Part shown: positions 18,611-28,321 of the stretch, one piece after another
How positions within the stretch are numbered: position 1 is the stretch's first letter
How the letters are laid out: the number at the start of each line of letters is the position of its first letter
The notes under the pieces: model-generated
What the model saw: only the letters and a program-made list of their open reading frames with translations
Database searches by the model: none
What the model was told of the DNA's origin: nothing
Made by a program: the position numbers and the translations under genes
DNA from: Algiphilus sp.
Lineage (GTDB): Bacteria; Pseudomonadota; Gammaproteobacteria; Nevskiales; Nevskiaceae
Length of the DNA: 64,000 bases
Direction of reading: 5' to 3'
Assembly (NCBI RefSeq): GCF_023145115.1
Contig: NZ_JAGLEJ010000037.1
Span: 1 to 64,000 of the forward strand

Positions 18611-21600
18611 TGCTGCGCTTCTTCATCGACCGGCCGATCTTCTCGGCCGTCATCTCCATCGTCATCACGCTGGCCGGTGCCGCGGCGCTGCGCGTGCTGC
18701 CCGTCGAGCAGTACCCCAACGTCGTGCCGCCACAGATCGTGGTCGAGGCCAACTATCCCGGTGCCAGCGCCGAGGTCATGGCGCAGTCCGTGGCCGCGCC
18801 GCTGGAGCAGGAGATCAACGGCGTCGACGACATGATCTACATGGAGTCGAACAGCACCGACTCCGGCAGCATGCAGCTCACGATCTACTTCGAGATCGGC
18901 ACCGACCCGGACCAGGCGGCGATCAACGTCAACAACCGCGTGCAGGCGGCCAGCGCGCGTCTGCCGCAATCGGTGCGCGAACAAGGCGTCCGCGTGGAGG
19001 CCCGCTCCACCAGCATCCTGCTGGTGCCGGTGCTGTCATCGCCGGACGGCAGCCACGACAGCATCGAGATCAGCAACTACGCGCTGCTCAATATCCTCGA
19101 CCGGCTGGTGCGCCTGCCCGGCATCGGTGACGCGCGCCTGTTCGGCGCGCGCGACTACGCCATGCGCATCTGGCTGAGCCCCGACAAGCTGGCCGAGTTC
19201 GATCTCACGCCGGCCGAAGTCGCGGCCGCGCTGCGCGAGCAGAACGCCCAGTTCGCGGCCGGCCGCATCGGCGCCGAGCCAGCCTCCGAGGGGCAGGCCT
19301 TCACCTACGCCATCACCACGCGCGGTCAGCTCAGCGACGCCGAAGCCTTCGAACGCATCATCCTGCGCTCCGACGACGCCGGCGGCACGCTGCGGCTGGG
19401 CGATGTCGCGCGCGTCGAGCTGGGGGCGCAGAACTATGCCTTCTCGGCGACCTACAACGGCGAGGCCACCGTGCCCATCGGCGTGTACCTGCAGCCCGGG
19501 GCCAACGCGCTGAATGCCGCCGCCAACGTGCGCGAGGCGCTCGCCGATCTCGGCGAGCGGCTGCCCGAGGGCATGGTCTACGACATCCCCTACGACACCA
19601 CCGAGTTCGTGCAGATCTCCATCAACGAGGTCATCACCACCCTGCTGATCGCGGTGGCGCTGGTGGTGCTGGTGACCTTCCTCTTCCTGCAGGATCTGCG
19701 CGCCACGCTGATCCCGGTGGCGGCGATTCCGGTCTCGCTGATCGGCACCTTCGCCGGCATGCAGGTGATGGGCTTCTCGGTGAACCTGCTGACCCTGTTC
19801 GGGCTGGTGCTCGCTATCGGCATCGTGGTGGACAACGCCATCATCGTGCTGGAGAACGTCGACCGTCTCATCAAGGAGCAGGGCCGCACGCCGCGCGCCG
19901 CGACCGTGCGCACCATGCAGCAGGTCGCCGGCGCGGTGGTGGCGTCGACCCTGGTGCTGGCCGCGGTGTTCGCACCGGTGGCCTTCCTGGGCGGGCTGAC
20001 CGGCGAGCTCTATCGCCAGTTCGCGGTGACCATCGCCATCGCGGTCATCATCTCGGGGGTCGTGGCGCTGACCCTGACGCCCGCGATGTGCGCGCTGCTG
20101 CTGCGCGCGCAGCCGGCCGAGCTGGCCGCGCCCTTCCGTGCCTTCAACCGCGGTTTCGATGCGCTGACCAATGCCTTCGCACGCGTGGTGGACTTCCTGG
20201 TGCAGCGCATGCTCGTCGGCATGGCGCTGTTCGTGGGCGTGGTGGCGCTGACGGTGGGCATGTTCTGGATGCTGCCCAGCGGCCTGGTGCCGCAGGAGGA
20301 CCAGGGTTCCGTGCTGGTGGCCCCGAGCCTGCCGCCGGTGTCGGCGCTCAACCGCACCGAGGCCGCGCGCGACGCGCTCACCGAGCGCATCCTGGCGCTG
20401 GACGAGGTCGAGGGCGCGGTGATGTTCGCCGGCTTCGACATCGTCGCCAGCGCACTGCGCAGCAATTCCGGTGCCGGCTTCGTGCAGCTCACCGACTGGT
20501 CGCAGCGCACCGGCGACGATCAGACCGCCGGCGCCCTCGCCACGCGCATCCAGGAACTGAGCGCCGACATGCCCGAGCTCAACGCGGTCAGCTTCGTGCC
20601 GCCGCCCATCCAGGGACTGTCGCTCACCGGCGGCGTCGAGGGCTTCGTCCAGGTCAGCGGCAGCCCGTCACCGGACGAGATCGCCGCGCGCGTGCAGTCG
20701 CTGCTCGACGCGGCCGGCAAGCGGCCGGAGCTCACCAACCTGCGCACCACCATCGACACCAGCTATCCGCGCTATCACGCCGAAGTCGACCGCGAGAAGG
20801 CCAAGGCGGCCGGTGTGCCCATCGACGATGTCTTCGCCGCCATGCAGAGCACCTTCGGCGCGCTCTACATCAACGACTTCTCGCTGGCCGGCCGCATCTG
20901 GCGCGTGAACATGTCCTCCGAGGCCGCCTTCCGCGACCAGCCGGACGACATCCGCAGCGTCTTCGTGCGCGGCGGCGACGGCGGCATGATCCCGCTGAGC
21001 AGCCTGGTCACGCTGGAGCGCACCAGCAGCGCCGACATCCTCAGCCGCTTCAACGTGAGTCCGGCGGCCAAGGTGCTCGCCGAGCCGGCAGAGGGCTATA
21101 CCACCGGCGATGCCAAGACCGCACTGGAGCAGGTCGCGGCCGAGGTGCTGCCGGTCGGAGACGGCATCGGCTGGGTCGGCGAGGCCTATCAGCTGGATGC
21201 CGCCTCGGGCGCCGGCGGCATGGCCTTCGGTCTCGGGCTGGTGATGGTGATCCTGATCCTCGCCGCCCAGTACGAGCGCTGGCTGCTGCCGATGGCCGTG
21301 GCGGCGGCGGTGCCCTTCGCGGTGCTGGGTGCGGCACTGGCGGTCTGGATGCGCGGCTTCCCGAATGACGTGTACTTCCAGGTCGGTCTGCTGGTGCTGA
21401 TCGGCCTGGCCGCGAAGAACGCCATTCTCATCGTCGAGTTCGCGGCGCAGAACCGGCGCGACGGCATGTCACCCGCCGAGGCCGCCACCAACGCGGCGCG
21501 CCAGCGCTTCCGCGCCATCATGATGACCGCGCTGACCTTCATCGTCGGTTCCATGCCGCTGGTGTTCGCCACCGGTGCCGGCGCCGCAAGCCGTCAGGAG

Positions 21601-21726
21601 ATCGGCACCGTGGTGGTGGGCGGCATGATCGCCGCCAGCTCGCTGGCGCTGTTCTTCGTGCCGATGGTGTATCGCGTGCTCGAGGAGCTCGCCACGCGCC
21701 GTTCCGGAGGTCGCCGCCATGCGTAG
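18610..21726 (+). CDS. RND multidrug efflux permease (AcrB/MexB type)
   Basis: A 1038-residue HAE1-family proton-drug antiporter of normal length. TM1 (FFIDRPIFSAVISIV) is followed by the porter domain. The proton-relay Asp pair region GIVVDNAIIVLENV lies near residue 406 and the TM10 Lys in AAKNAILIVEFA near 936, both conserved. Twelve membrane segments and two large periplasmic loops are evident. It is translationally coupled to the adaptor by one shared base and overlaps the outer-membrane channel gene by 8 bp, so the three form a single tripartite pump operon. Confidence 0.95.
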   Translation: MLRFFIDRPIFSAVISIVITLAGAAALRVLPVEQYPNVVPPQIVVEANYPGASAEVMAQSVAAPLEQEINGVDDMIYMESNSTDSGSMQLTIYFEIGTDPDQAAINVNNRVQAASARLPQSVREQGVRVEARSTSILLVPVLSSPDGSHDSIEISNYALLNILDRLVRLPGIGDARLFGARDYAMRIWLSPDKLAEFDLTPAEVAAALREQNAQFAAGRIGAEPASEGQAFTYAITTRGQLSDAEAFERIILRSDDAGGTLRLGDVARVELGAQNYAFSATYNGEATVPIGVYLQPGANALNAAANVREALADLGERLPEGMVYDIPYDTTEFVQISINEVITTLLIAVALVVLVTFLFLQDLRATLIPVAAIPVSLIGTFAGMQVMGFSVNLLTLFGLVLAIGIVVDNAIIVLENVDRLIKEQGRTPRAATVRTMQQVAGAVVASTLVLAAVFAPVAFLGGLTGELYRQFAVTIAIAVIISGVVALTLTPAMCALLLRAQPAELAAPFRAFNRGFDALTNAFARVVDFLVQRMLVGMALFVGVVALTVGMFWMLPSGLVPQEDQGSVLVAPSLPPVSALNRTEAARDALTERILALDEVEGAVMFAGFDIVASALRSNSGAGFVQLTDWSQRTGDDQTAGALATRIQELSADMPELNAVSFVPPPIQGLSLTGGVEGFVQVSGSPSPDEIAARVQSLLDAAGKRPELTNLRTTIDTSYPRYHAEVDREKAKAAGVPIDDVFAAMQSTFGALYINDFSLAGRIWRVNMSSEAAFRDQPDDIRSVFVRGGDGGMIPLSSLVTLERTSSADILSRFNVSPAAKVLAEPAEGYTTGDAKTALEQVAAEVLPVGDGIGWVGEAYQLDAASGAGGMAFGLGLVMVILILAAQYERWLLPMAVAAAVPFAVLGAALAVWMRGFPNDVYFQVGLLVLIGLAAKNAILIVEFAAQNRRDGMSPAEAATNAARQRFRAIMMTALTFIVGSMPLVFATGAGAASRQEIGTVVVGGMIAASSLALFFVPMVYRVLEELATRRSGGRRHA

Positions 21727-23164
21727 ATGGCTGCCGCTGATGGCGCCGGTGCTGCTGGCCGGCTGCGTGCTCGGGCCCGACCATGTCCGTCCGGAGGTGG
21801 CTCTGCCCGAGGCCCTGCCGCTGCCGGCGTCGACGGAGACGCCAACCCCGGCGGAGTGGGCGCAATGGTGGCGCCGCTTCGACGATCCGGTGCTGGACGC
21901 GCTGATCGCGCGCGCCAGCCGCGACAACCTCGACCTGCAGCAGCAGGCCGCCGCGGTGCGCGCGGCACGGGCCCGGCTGGGCTTTGCCGAGGCCGAGCAG
22001 CTGCCCACCGTGGACCTGCAGGCCGAGGCCAGCCGCCAGCGTCAGCCCGCGGCGGCCTACGGCATCCCCGGAGCCGAGAGCAGCACGCGCTCGCTGTTCT
22101 CGGTGTCGGGCGTGCTGGGCTACGAGCTCGACCTGTGGGGCCGGCTGGCCCGCTCGCGCGAAGGTGCCGCCGCCCAGCTCACCGAGAGCGTCTACGCGCG
22201 CGAGGCGCTGCGCCTCGGCGTGATCGCCGATGTCGCCACCACCTATTTCGAGTGGCGTGCGGCGCAGCGGCAGCTCGCCATCACCGAGGACGCCATCGCG
22301 GCGCGCGAGGAAGCGGTGTCGCTGCAGCGCATCCGCTACGAGGCGGGTGCGGTCGATCGGCTGGTGCTGCTGCAGGCGCGCTCCGAGCTGGAGACCACGC
22401 GCGCGCAGCTGCCCGACCGCCGCCAGCGCGTGCGTGCGCTGGAGAGCGCGCTCGGCCTGCTGCTGGGCTGGACGCCCGCCGAGCTGGCCGCGGAGACGCC
22501 GATGGCGGATGCGCCCGCGAGCACGGCCAGCGCAGTGGAAGCCGTCCCGCCCGTGCTGCCGGCGACCCTGCTCGAGCGCCGGCCCGACATCCGCGCCGCC
22601 GAGGAAGCACTGCGCGCGGCCAACGCCGCTGTGGGCCAGGCGCAGGCGGCGCGGCTGCCGGGCCTGAACCTGTCCGGGCTCATCGGCACGACCGCCGCCG
22701 AGACCGGCGATCTGTTCACCGGCGCGGCCGAGACCTGGAGCCTGGGGGCCTCGGTGCTCGGGCCGGTGCTCGACTTCGGCCGCGGGCGCGCCAACGTCGA
22801 GGCGGCGCGCGCCGAGCGCGACCGCCTCGCGCTGCAGTACCGCGCGACCGTCAATCGGGCCTTCGCCGAGGTGCGCGACGCGCTGCACGCCTTCGAGGCG
22901 GCGCGCCAGCGCGTGGCGGCGGTGCAGCGCCAGGTGGAGGCGGTGCAGGAAACCTTCGCCGTCGCCGAGATCCGCTACGACGAGGGCGCCACCGACTTCC
23001 TCGAAGTGCTGGACGCGCGCCGCGCGCTGCTCGACGCGCGTCTGGCGCTCAGCGCGGCGGAGCAGCAGCGGCTGGCCACCGCGGCCACGCTCTACAAGGC
23101 GCTCGGCGGTGGCTGGCGCGAGGCGGGCGAGGCCGAAGCGGCCGCCGCCGCGACCGCGGACTGA
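21719..23164 (+). CDS. NodT/OprM-type outer-membrane efflux channel
   Basis: A 481-residue TolC-superfamily lipoprotein: MRRWLPLMAPVLLAGCVLGPD shows the lipobox, then the family pattern NLDLQQQAAAVRAARARLG (first hairpin), a LLERRPDIRAAEEALRAANA repeat start, and a final coiled hairpin ending VLDARRALLDARL. It completes the tripartite pump with the two genes upstream. The end is 15 bp from the convergent TonB receptor gene. Confidence 0.93.
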   Translation: MRRWLPLMAPVLLAGCVLGPDHVRPEVALPEALPLPASTETPTPAEWAQWWRRFDDPVLDALIARASRDNLDLQQQAAAVRAARARLGFAEAEQLPTVDLQAEASRQRQPAAAYGIPGAESSTRSLFSVSGVLGYELDLWGRLARSREGAAAQLTESVYAREALRLGVIADVATTYFEWRAAQRQLAITEDAIAAREEAVSLQRIRYEAGAVDRLVLLQARSELETTRAQLPDRRQRVRALESALGLLLGWTPAELAAETPMADAPASTASAVEAVPPVLPATLLERRPDIRAAEEALRAANAAVGQAQAARLPGLNLSGLIGTTAAETGDLFTGAAETWSLGASVLGPVLDFGRGRANVEAARAERDRLALQYRATVNRAFAEVRDALHAFEAARQRVAAVQRQVEAVQETFAVAEIRYDEGATDFLEVLDARRALLDARLALSAAEQQRLATAATLYKALGGGWREAGEAEAAAAATAD

Positions 23165-23179
23165 GCCCGGGACCCGGCG

Positions 23180-25393
23180 CTAGAGCGACCACTCCACCAG
23201 CGCGCCGACGGTGCGCGCCTCGCCGTAGCGCTTCGCGACGCGGTCGCCCGCCACCAGCGCGCCCTGTTCGTTGCGGTCATCGGTGAGGTTGCGGCCGTAG
23301 ACCGCCAGGCTCAGCCGCGACGTGAGCTGATAGTCGACGCGGGCATGCAGCAGCACGCGCGCGTCGGAGCGGCTGCGCGGATCGTTGTCCGGGTCGCTGT
23401 AGAAGTCGTCGATGGCCTGCACCGATACCTGCCCGCCGATCCGGTGCCAGGGCTTCAGGGTCAGGCCCAGCGTCGCGGTGTGCTCGGGCGCGTAGGGGAA
23501 GGCGTTGCCGGCGTAGTCCTCGCCGTCGTTGACGAAGTCGTCGAACTCGCTGCGCAGCACGCCGGCCGAGGCGAACAGCTCCAGTGGCCCGCCCAGCAGC
23601 ATCACCACCTCGGCTTCCAGCCCGTAGTAGTGCGAGCGTCCGGCGTTCTCGGTGACGGTCTCGAAGCCCGAGGTCTCGCCGATGGTCACCTGCTGGTCGC
23701 GCCAGTCGGTGTAGAAGGTATTGGTGTTGAGCGAGAGGCGGCCGTCGAGCCAGCGGCTGCGCGTCGCGAACTCCACGGTGCGCGTGGTCTCCGGATCGAA
23801 GGCGCTGACCGCGCCGCCGAAGAAGGAAACGCTGATGCCGCCCGAGCGATAGCCCTCCTGGTAGCTCAGGCCGAGCGTGGTGCTGTCGGTGGCGAACCAG
23901 GTCAGCGCCACCCTGGGCAGCACGTCGGTGAAGGCGGTGCGGTCGCGCTCGGCGTAGTCGGGCGGCACGAAGGCGGGCAGCAGGGTCGCCAGCGCATCCG
24001 AGGCCGCGTCGGGCAGCGGCACGCCGATGGGCAGATCGAGGGGCAGGCCGGGCACCGAGCCGGTCAGCGTGAGATCGAGCTCGGCGCCGGCGTCGTGGCG
24101 GCTGAGCTCGCGATTGACGCGCACGCCCGCTGTCAGCCGCCAGAAGCGCGCGAAGTCCCAGTCCGCCTCGGCGAAGAGCGCGCCGGTGCGGGTCTCGGTG
24201 CGGGCGTCGATGGTGCCGTCCAGCCGCACCAGGCCGCCGGCGGTGGCAACGTCGCGACCGAGCGTGCCGCTGCGCTCGTCGCCGTCGGCGTAGTAGGCGC
24301 CCAGCACACCGCGCACGGGGCCGGCGTCCCAGTAGGCGCGCAGCTCCTGGCTGATCAGGCGCTCGGTCTGGGTGTTCTCGGAGAAGCCGCCGTCGTCGGC
24401 GGTGCGGTCGTAGTCGACGACGTAGCGGTTGTCGAAGTCCGCCCAGCCGGTGATGGCCTCGACGCGCCAGTGATCGCCGAGCGCGAATGCCTGGCGCAGG
24501 CTGTGCAGGCGGGTGCGGTCGTCCTCCACGCCGCGCACGTCGGCGGTCTGGGTGCGCTCGCCTTCGGAGGTGTCGTGCAGCGGATCGCCGAATTCGGTAT
24601 CGGCCTGGGTATAGCCGTAGAGCAGCCGGTAGTCCGATGCGCTCTCCGGACGCCACGCCAGCGCGACGCGGCCGTTGCGCATGTCCTCGCGCCCGGCGTC
24701 ATCCTCGTTGCGCGTGACGTTGTGGATGTTGCCGGGGTCGTAGCGGTCCTGGCCGCTGATGCGGAAGGAGAGCGTATCGGTCAGCGGCCCGCCGCCGGCG
24801 ATGGCGGTGTCGTGGCCGCCGCGGCTGATGACGCCGGCACGGGCGCGCAGATCCCATTCCTCGGTGGGGCGGCGCGATTCCAGCACCACCGACCCGGCCA
24901 GACTGTTGCGCCCCTGATTGGTCGACTGCGCGCCGCGCAGCACCTCGACGCGCTCCAGGTCCCAGGCCGATACCGGCCCGGCGAAGCCGGCCGCGCGCGA
25001 CGGCAGCGCGACGCCGTCGAGATAGACGCTGACGGTGTCCCCCTCGCCGCCGATGCCGCCCTGCGGCACGCCGCGGATGGCGATCTCGCGGTCGCCGGCG
25101 GCCGAGACGATATTGCCGTAGCGGCTGACCACATCCTTCATCGTGCTCACCGGCGCGGCCTCGAGATCCTCGCCGGTGGCGATGGCGGCGCTGCTCATGG
25201 TCTCGGCCAGCGAGCGGCCGAGCTTCTCGCCGGTGACGACGATTTCGTCGAGGGTTTCGGGGGCGGCGCGCTCGACCGGTTCGGCGGCCGCCTCGGGCAG
25301 CGAGATGACCTCGACATCCTCGGGCGATGGGCTCTGGGCGTGCGCGCTCACGACGAGCGCCGGGCCCAGCAGGGCCGCGACTCGGAATTTCAC
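23180..25393 (-). CDS. TonB-dependent outer-membrane receptor
   Basis: A 737-residue siderophore-type receptor. The signal peptide ends SAHAQ, followed by a TonB-box-like LDEIVVTGEK near residue 50, a plug domain (STMKDVVSRYGNIV, IAIRGVPQGG, ERVEVLRGAQSTNQG) and a 22-strand-type barrel with many aromatic girdle residues, ending TVGALVEWSL. The start is the GTG at 25393, with a GGGGAAG ribosome site and an immediate signal peptide; the longer in-frame version lacks one. A Fur-box-like site lies about 70 bp upstream, so iron repression is likely. The ligand cannot be assigned. Confidence 0.9.
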   Translation of the reverse strand: MKFRVAALLGPALVVSAHAQSPSPEDVEVISLPEAAAEPVERAAPETLDEIVVTGEKLGRSLAETMSSAAIATGEDLEAAPVSTMKDVVSRYGNIVSAAGDREIAIRGVPQGGIGGEGDTVSVYLDGVALPSRAAGFAGPVSAWDLERVEVLRGAQSTNQGRNSLAGSVVLESRRPTEEWDLRARAGVISRGGHDTAIAGGGPLTDTLSFRISGQDRYDPGNIHNVTRNEDDAGREDMRNGRVALAWRPESASDYRLLYGYTQADTEFGDPLHDTSEGERTQTADVRGVEDDRTRLHSLRQAFALGDHWRVEAITGWADFDNRYVVDYDRTADDGGFSENTQTERLISQELRAYWDAGPVRGVLGAYYADGDERSGTLGRDVATAGGLVRLDGTIDARTETRTGALFAEADWDFARFWRLTAGVRVNRELSRHDAGAELDLTLTGSVPGLPLDLPIGVPLPDAASDALATLLPAFVPPDYAERDRTAFTDVLPRVALTWFATDSTTLGLSYQEGYRSGGISVSFFGGAVSAFDPETTRTVEFATRSRWLDGRLSLNTNTFYTDWRDQQVTIGETSGFETVTENAGRSHYYGLEAEVVMLLGGPLELFASAGVLRSEFDDFVNDGEDYAGNAFPYAPEHTATLGLTLKPWHRIGGQVSVQAIDDFYSDPDNDPRSRSDARVLLHARVDYQLTSRLSLAVYGRNLTDDRNEQGALVAGDRVAKRYGEARTVGALVEWSL

Positions 25394-25460
25394 TGCAATC
25401 TTCCCCGAAGCAGAGCGCGCCGCTCGGCACCCGGCAGGGGGGCGGCGGCACTGAAAACAC

Positions 25461-25478
25461 GGATGATTCTCAATTATC
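25461..25478. promoter_or_regulatory. Fur-box-like site upstream of the TonB receptor
   Basis: Read on the minus strand the site is GATAATTGAGAATCATCC. It holds a GATAAT half and a GAGAATCAT half as in Fur sites of TonB receptors, but is less perfect than the sites at 46430 and 60788. Confidence 0.5.
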
Positions 25479-25621
25479 GATGCAGTGAGGCAGCGTGGCA
25501 ATCGCTTGTCCTGCCGCCGCGCGCGACGCAGGCTTCATGAAAGCCGGGCCCGCCTGCACTAAGATGCCGGCGCCCACCCCGCGCGGCGCTGCCGTGCGAT
25601 CGCCCCACCGGGAGCCCCGCC

Positions 25622-26329
25622 GTGACGCCACCACCGACCCGCGAGCGCCTCATCGTCGCCCTCGACCTGCCCACCGCCGGCGCCGCGCGCGAGCTGGTGC
25701 TGCGTCTGGGCGACAGCGTGACGTTCTACAAGATCGGCATGGAGCTGGCGATGGCGCCGGGCTTCTTCGAGTTGCTCGACTGGCTCAAGGCCGAGAACAA
25801 GCGGGTGTTCGTCGATCTCAAGTTCTTCGACATCCCGGAGACCGTGGCGCGTGCGGTGCGCAATCTCTCCGAGCGCGGCGCCGATCTGTGCACGGTGCAC
25901 GGCAACCAGTCGATCATGGAGGCGGCGGCGGGCGCCAGGAGCGGCGCCACCCGCGTGCTGGCGGTGACCGCGCTCACCAGCCTCGACCAGGGCGACCTCG
26001 ACGACATGGGCTTCTCCGTTGATATCGCCGATCTGGTGCTGTCGCGCGCGCGCCGCGCGCTGGAGGCGGGCTGTGACGGCGTGGTGTCCTCCGGTCTGGA
26101 GGTCGCCAGGCTCAAGGCCGAGGTCGGCGATCGGCTGGTCTGCGTCACGCCCGGCATCCGCCCGGTCGAGAACCGCGTCGAGGCCGACCAGAAGCGCGTC
26201 ATGACGCCCACCGACGCCATCCGCGCCGGGGCCGACTATCTGGTTGTGGGCCGGCCGGTGCGCGATGCCGACGATCCGCGGGCGGTGGCCGAGGCCATCG
26301 TCGCCGAAATCGGCGCCGCCGCCACCTGA
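25622..26329 (+). CDS. pyrF: Orotidine 5'-phosphate decarboxylase
   Basis: A 235-residue OMP decarboxylase, the last step of de novo UMP synthesis, cytosolic. The family's N-terminal LIVALDLPT strand and the catalytic FVDLKFFDIPETV (Lys with flanking Asp) are present, as are the phosphate-binding GIRP and GADYLVVGRPV. Length and order match group I enzymes. The start is GTG at 25622. It is followed by a vapBC pair rather than by another pyrimidine gene. Confidence 0.95.
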   Translation: MTPPPTRERLIVALDLPTAGAARELVLRLGDSVTFYKIGMELAMAPGFFELLDWLKAENKRVFVDLKFFDIPETVARAVRNLSERGADLCTVHGNQSIMEAAAGARSGATRVLAVTALTSLDQGDLDDMGFSVDIADLVLSRARRALEAGCDGVVSSGLEVARLKAEVGDRLVCVTPGIRPVENRVEADQKRVMTPTDAIRAGADYLVVGRPVRDADDPRAVAEAIVAEIGAAAT

Positions 26330-26365
26330 GCAGGAACCTGAATGGTGCGCTGTGGTATTATGCCT

Positions 26366-26392
26366 TGTACGTACACATAGAAAGTGTGCACA
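26366..26392. promoter_or_regulatory. Palindromes in the vapBC leader
   Basis: TGTACGTACA (26366-26375) and TGTGCACA (26385-26392) are two perfect palindromes, 19 bp centre to centre, directly before the antitoxin start at 26397. Paired palindromes of this kind are usual for VapB autorepression; the role here is inferred. Confidence 0.45.
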
Positions 26393-26396
26393 ACCC

Positions 26397-26621
26397 ATGA
26401 GCGTACGCAGTAACATCGTCTTCGACGACACCGTATGGGAAGCGCTGCAGGCCACCCCGCGTGGCGAGCGGTCGCGCGTGGTCAATGAGGCCGTGGCTGC
26501 GTGGCTCAAGCGGCGCGACGCGGAAGCCGCCTGCCGGATGATGGACGAGATCAGCGCGCGCAATCCGATGCAGCCCGGCAGCGCCGTGGACTGGCTGCGC
26601 GCCGATCGCGAACGTCCATGA
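26397..26621 (+). CDS. VapB-type antitoxin
   Basis: A 74-residue protein: an N-terminal ribbon-helix-helix-like segment (RSNIVFDDTVWEALQA, SRVVNEAVAAWLKRR) and a C-terminal acidic/basic tail suited to wrapping the toxin. The stop overlaps the toxin start in ATGA (26618-26621), the typical antitoxin-first coupling. It would bind the palindromes just upstream and neutralise the PIN toxin. Confidence 0.8.
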   Translation: MSVRSNIVFDDTVWEALQATPRGERSRVVNEAVAAWLKRRDAEAACRMMDEISARNPMQPGSAVDWLRADRERP

Positions 26622-27040
26622 AGGCACTGGTCGTCGACGCGTCGATCATCATCAAGTGGTTCATCGTCGACGATGAAGGTGATCGCGAGCAGGCGGTACG
26701 GCTGCGCGACGCCATCGCGCAGGAGCGCCTGACCGCACTGGCGCCGGGGCTGGCGCTCTACGAAGTCGGCAATACTCTCGGCCGCCGCATTCCCGAGGAT
26801 GCCCCGCTGGCCATGAGCGCCCTTCAACGCATGCCGTTGCGCCTGTGCAGCCCCGAGCCCGAAGAAATCGAGCGCGGGCTGACCTTGGTGCGCGAGCACG
26901 GCGTGACCTTCTACGATGCCGTCTATCACGCCATGGCCCTGCACCGCGAGGGGCAGCTGATCACCGCCGATCGCCGGTATATAGACCGTGTCGCTGCCAC
27001 CGGCAGCGCCACCCTGCTCGCCGACTGGAGCCCGACTTGA
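26618..27040 (+). CDS. VapC-type PIN-domain toxin
   Basis: A 140-residue PIN endoribonuclease. The acidic residues are in place: Asp7 in [11 protein letters not shown], Glu in ALYEVGN near 49, Asp in [11 protein letters not shown] near 98 and Asp in ITADRRY near 115. VapC toxins cleave tRNA or rRNA. The stop (27038-27040) overlaps the likely TTG start of hemE, so the toxin gene ends flush with an essential gene. Confidence 0.85.
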   Translation: MKALVVDASIIIKWFIVDDEGDREQAVRLRDAIAQERLTALAPGLALYEVGNTLGRRIPEDAPLAMSALQRMPLRLCSPEPEEIERGLTLVREHGVTFYDAVYHAMALHREGQLITADRRYIDRVAATGSATLLADWSPT

Positions 27041-28104
27041 GCGCGCCCCTGCAGAACGACCGCTTCCTCCGCGCCCTCGCGCGCCAGCCGGTGGACCGCA
27101 CGCCGGTCTGGATCATGCGCCAGGCCGGGCGCTACCTGCCCGAATACCGCGCCACGCGCGCCAAGGCCGGTGACTTCATGACCTTGTGCCGCACGCCCGA
27201 GCTGGCCTGCGAGGTCACCATGCAGCCGCTGCGCCGCTTCGCGCTCGATGCGGCCATCCTGTTCTCGGACATTCTCACCGTGCCCGACGCCATGGGCCTC
27301 GGCCTGTACTTCGCCGAGGGCGAGGGCCCGCGCTTCGAGCGCCCGGTCACCGACGAGAAGGCCATCCGCGCGCTGCCGGTGCCGGATCCCAACGACAGCC
27401 TCGGCTACGTCATGGACGCGGTGCGCACCATCCGCGATGCGCTCGCCGGCAGCGTGCCGCTGATCGGCTTCGGCGGCAGCCCGTGGACGCTGGCCACCTA
27501 CATGGTGGAGGGCGGTTCCAGCAAGGACTTCGCGCGCATCAAGGCGCTGATCTACGACCGCCCTGAGCTCGGCGACATGCTGCTGGGCACGCTGGCCGAG
27601 GCCAGCGCGCAGTACCTGAGCGCGCAGGTCGCGGCCGGCGCGCAGGCCGTCATGGTGTTCGACACCTGGGGTGGCGTGCTGCCGCCGGCGGCGTATCAGC
27701 GCTTCTCGCTCGATCCGATGACGCGCATCGTCGAGCGCATCCGCGCCGAGCACCCGGGCGTGCCGGTGATCCTGTTCACCAAGAACGGCGGCCAGCATCT
27801 GGAGCGCATGGCCGATACCGGCTGCGACGGCCTGGGGCTCGACTGGACCACCGACCTCGGCGCCGCCCGCGCGCGCGTCGGGGATCGCGTGGCGCTGCAG
27901 GGCAACCTCGACCCGTCGATGCTCTTCGCCAGCCCGGCACGCATCCGCGAGGCGGTGGGCGAGACGCTGGCGAGCTACGGCGCCGGGCCCGGCCACATCT
28001 TCAACCTCGGGCACGGCATCACCCCCGGCGTCGACCCCGAGCACGCCGCCGCCATGATCGAGGCGCTCCACGAACTCTCCCCGGCCTACCACCAGCAGGG
28101 CTGA
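27037..28104 (+). CDS. hemE: Uroporphyrinogen decarboxylase
   Basis: A 355-residue heme-pathway enzyme converting uroporphyrinogen III to coproporphyrinogen III; E. coli HemE is 354 residues. The N-terminal substrate loop [10 protein letters not shown], the [14 protein letters not shown] strand with the catalytic Asp, and the [15 protein letters not shown]-terminal signature are intact. The start is taken as TTG at 27037 ([13 protein letters not shown]), because only this fits the family N-terminus. It shares bases with the vapC stop, so translation is probably coupled to the toxin gene. Confidence 0.93.
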   Translation: MSAPLQNDRFLRALARQPVDRTPVWIMRQAGRYLPEYRATRAKAGDFMTLCRTPELACEVTMQPLRRFALDAAILFSDILTVPDAMGLGLYFAEGEGPRFERPVTDEKAIRALPVPDPNDSLGYVMDAVRTIRDALAGSVPLIGFGGSPWTLATYMVEGGSSKDFARIKALIYDRPELGDMLLGTLAEASAQYLSAQVAAGAQAVMVFDTWGGVLPPAAYQRFSLDPMTRIVERIRAEHPGVPVILFTKNGGQHLERMADTGCDGLGLDWTTDLGAARARVGDRVALQGNLDPSMLFASPARIREAVGETLASYGAGPGHIFNLGHGITPGVDPEHAAAMIEALHELSPAYHQQG

Positions 28105-28107
28105 ATC

Positions 28108-28314
28108 ATGGCGCGCTGGCTGGTCATTGCCGGCATCGCGCTCGTGCTGCTGGGGCTGGCGCTCCACTACGCCCCCTGGCTGCTCAACTGGTTCGGCCGC
28201 CTGCCCGGTGACATCCACCACGAAACCGAACACGGCCGCGTCTTCATCCCGATCACATCGATGATCGTGGTGAGTCTCGTGCTGTCGCTGCTGCTCAACC
28301 TCTTCAACCGCTGA
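28108..28314 (+). CDS. DUF2905 small membrane protein
   Basis: A 68-residue inner-membrane protein with two transmembrane helices (LVIAGIALVLLGLALHYAPW and ITSMIVVSLVLSLLLNLF) around a loop with the family motif GRLPGDI. Function is unknown; members are widespread and often found near unrelated housekeeping genes. It follows hemE by 3 bp and is probably co-transcribed. Confidence 0.85.
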   Translation: MARWLVIAGIALVLLGLALHYAPWLLNWFGRLPGDIHHETEHGRVFIPITSMIVVSLVLSLLLNLFNR

Positions 28315-28321
28315 GCGCGCC

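Noticed and set aside
23345..25540. A 731-codon plus-strand frame over the TonB receptor
   Set aside because: Antisense shadow; the minus strand has plug, barrel and signal peptide.
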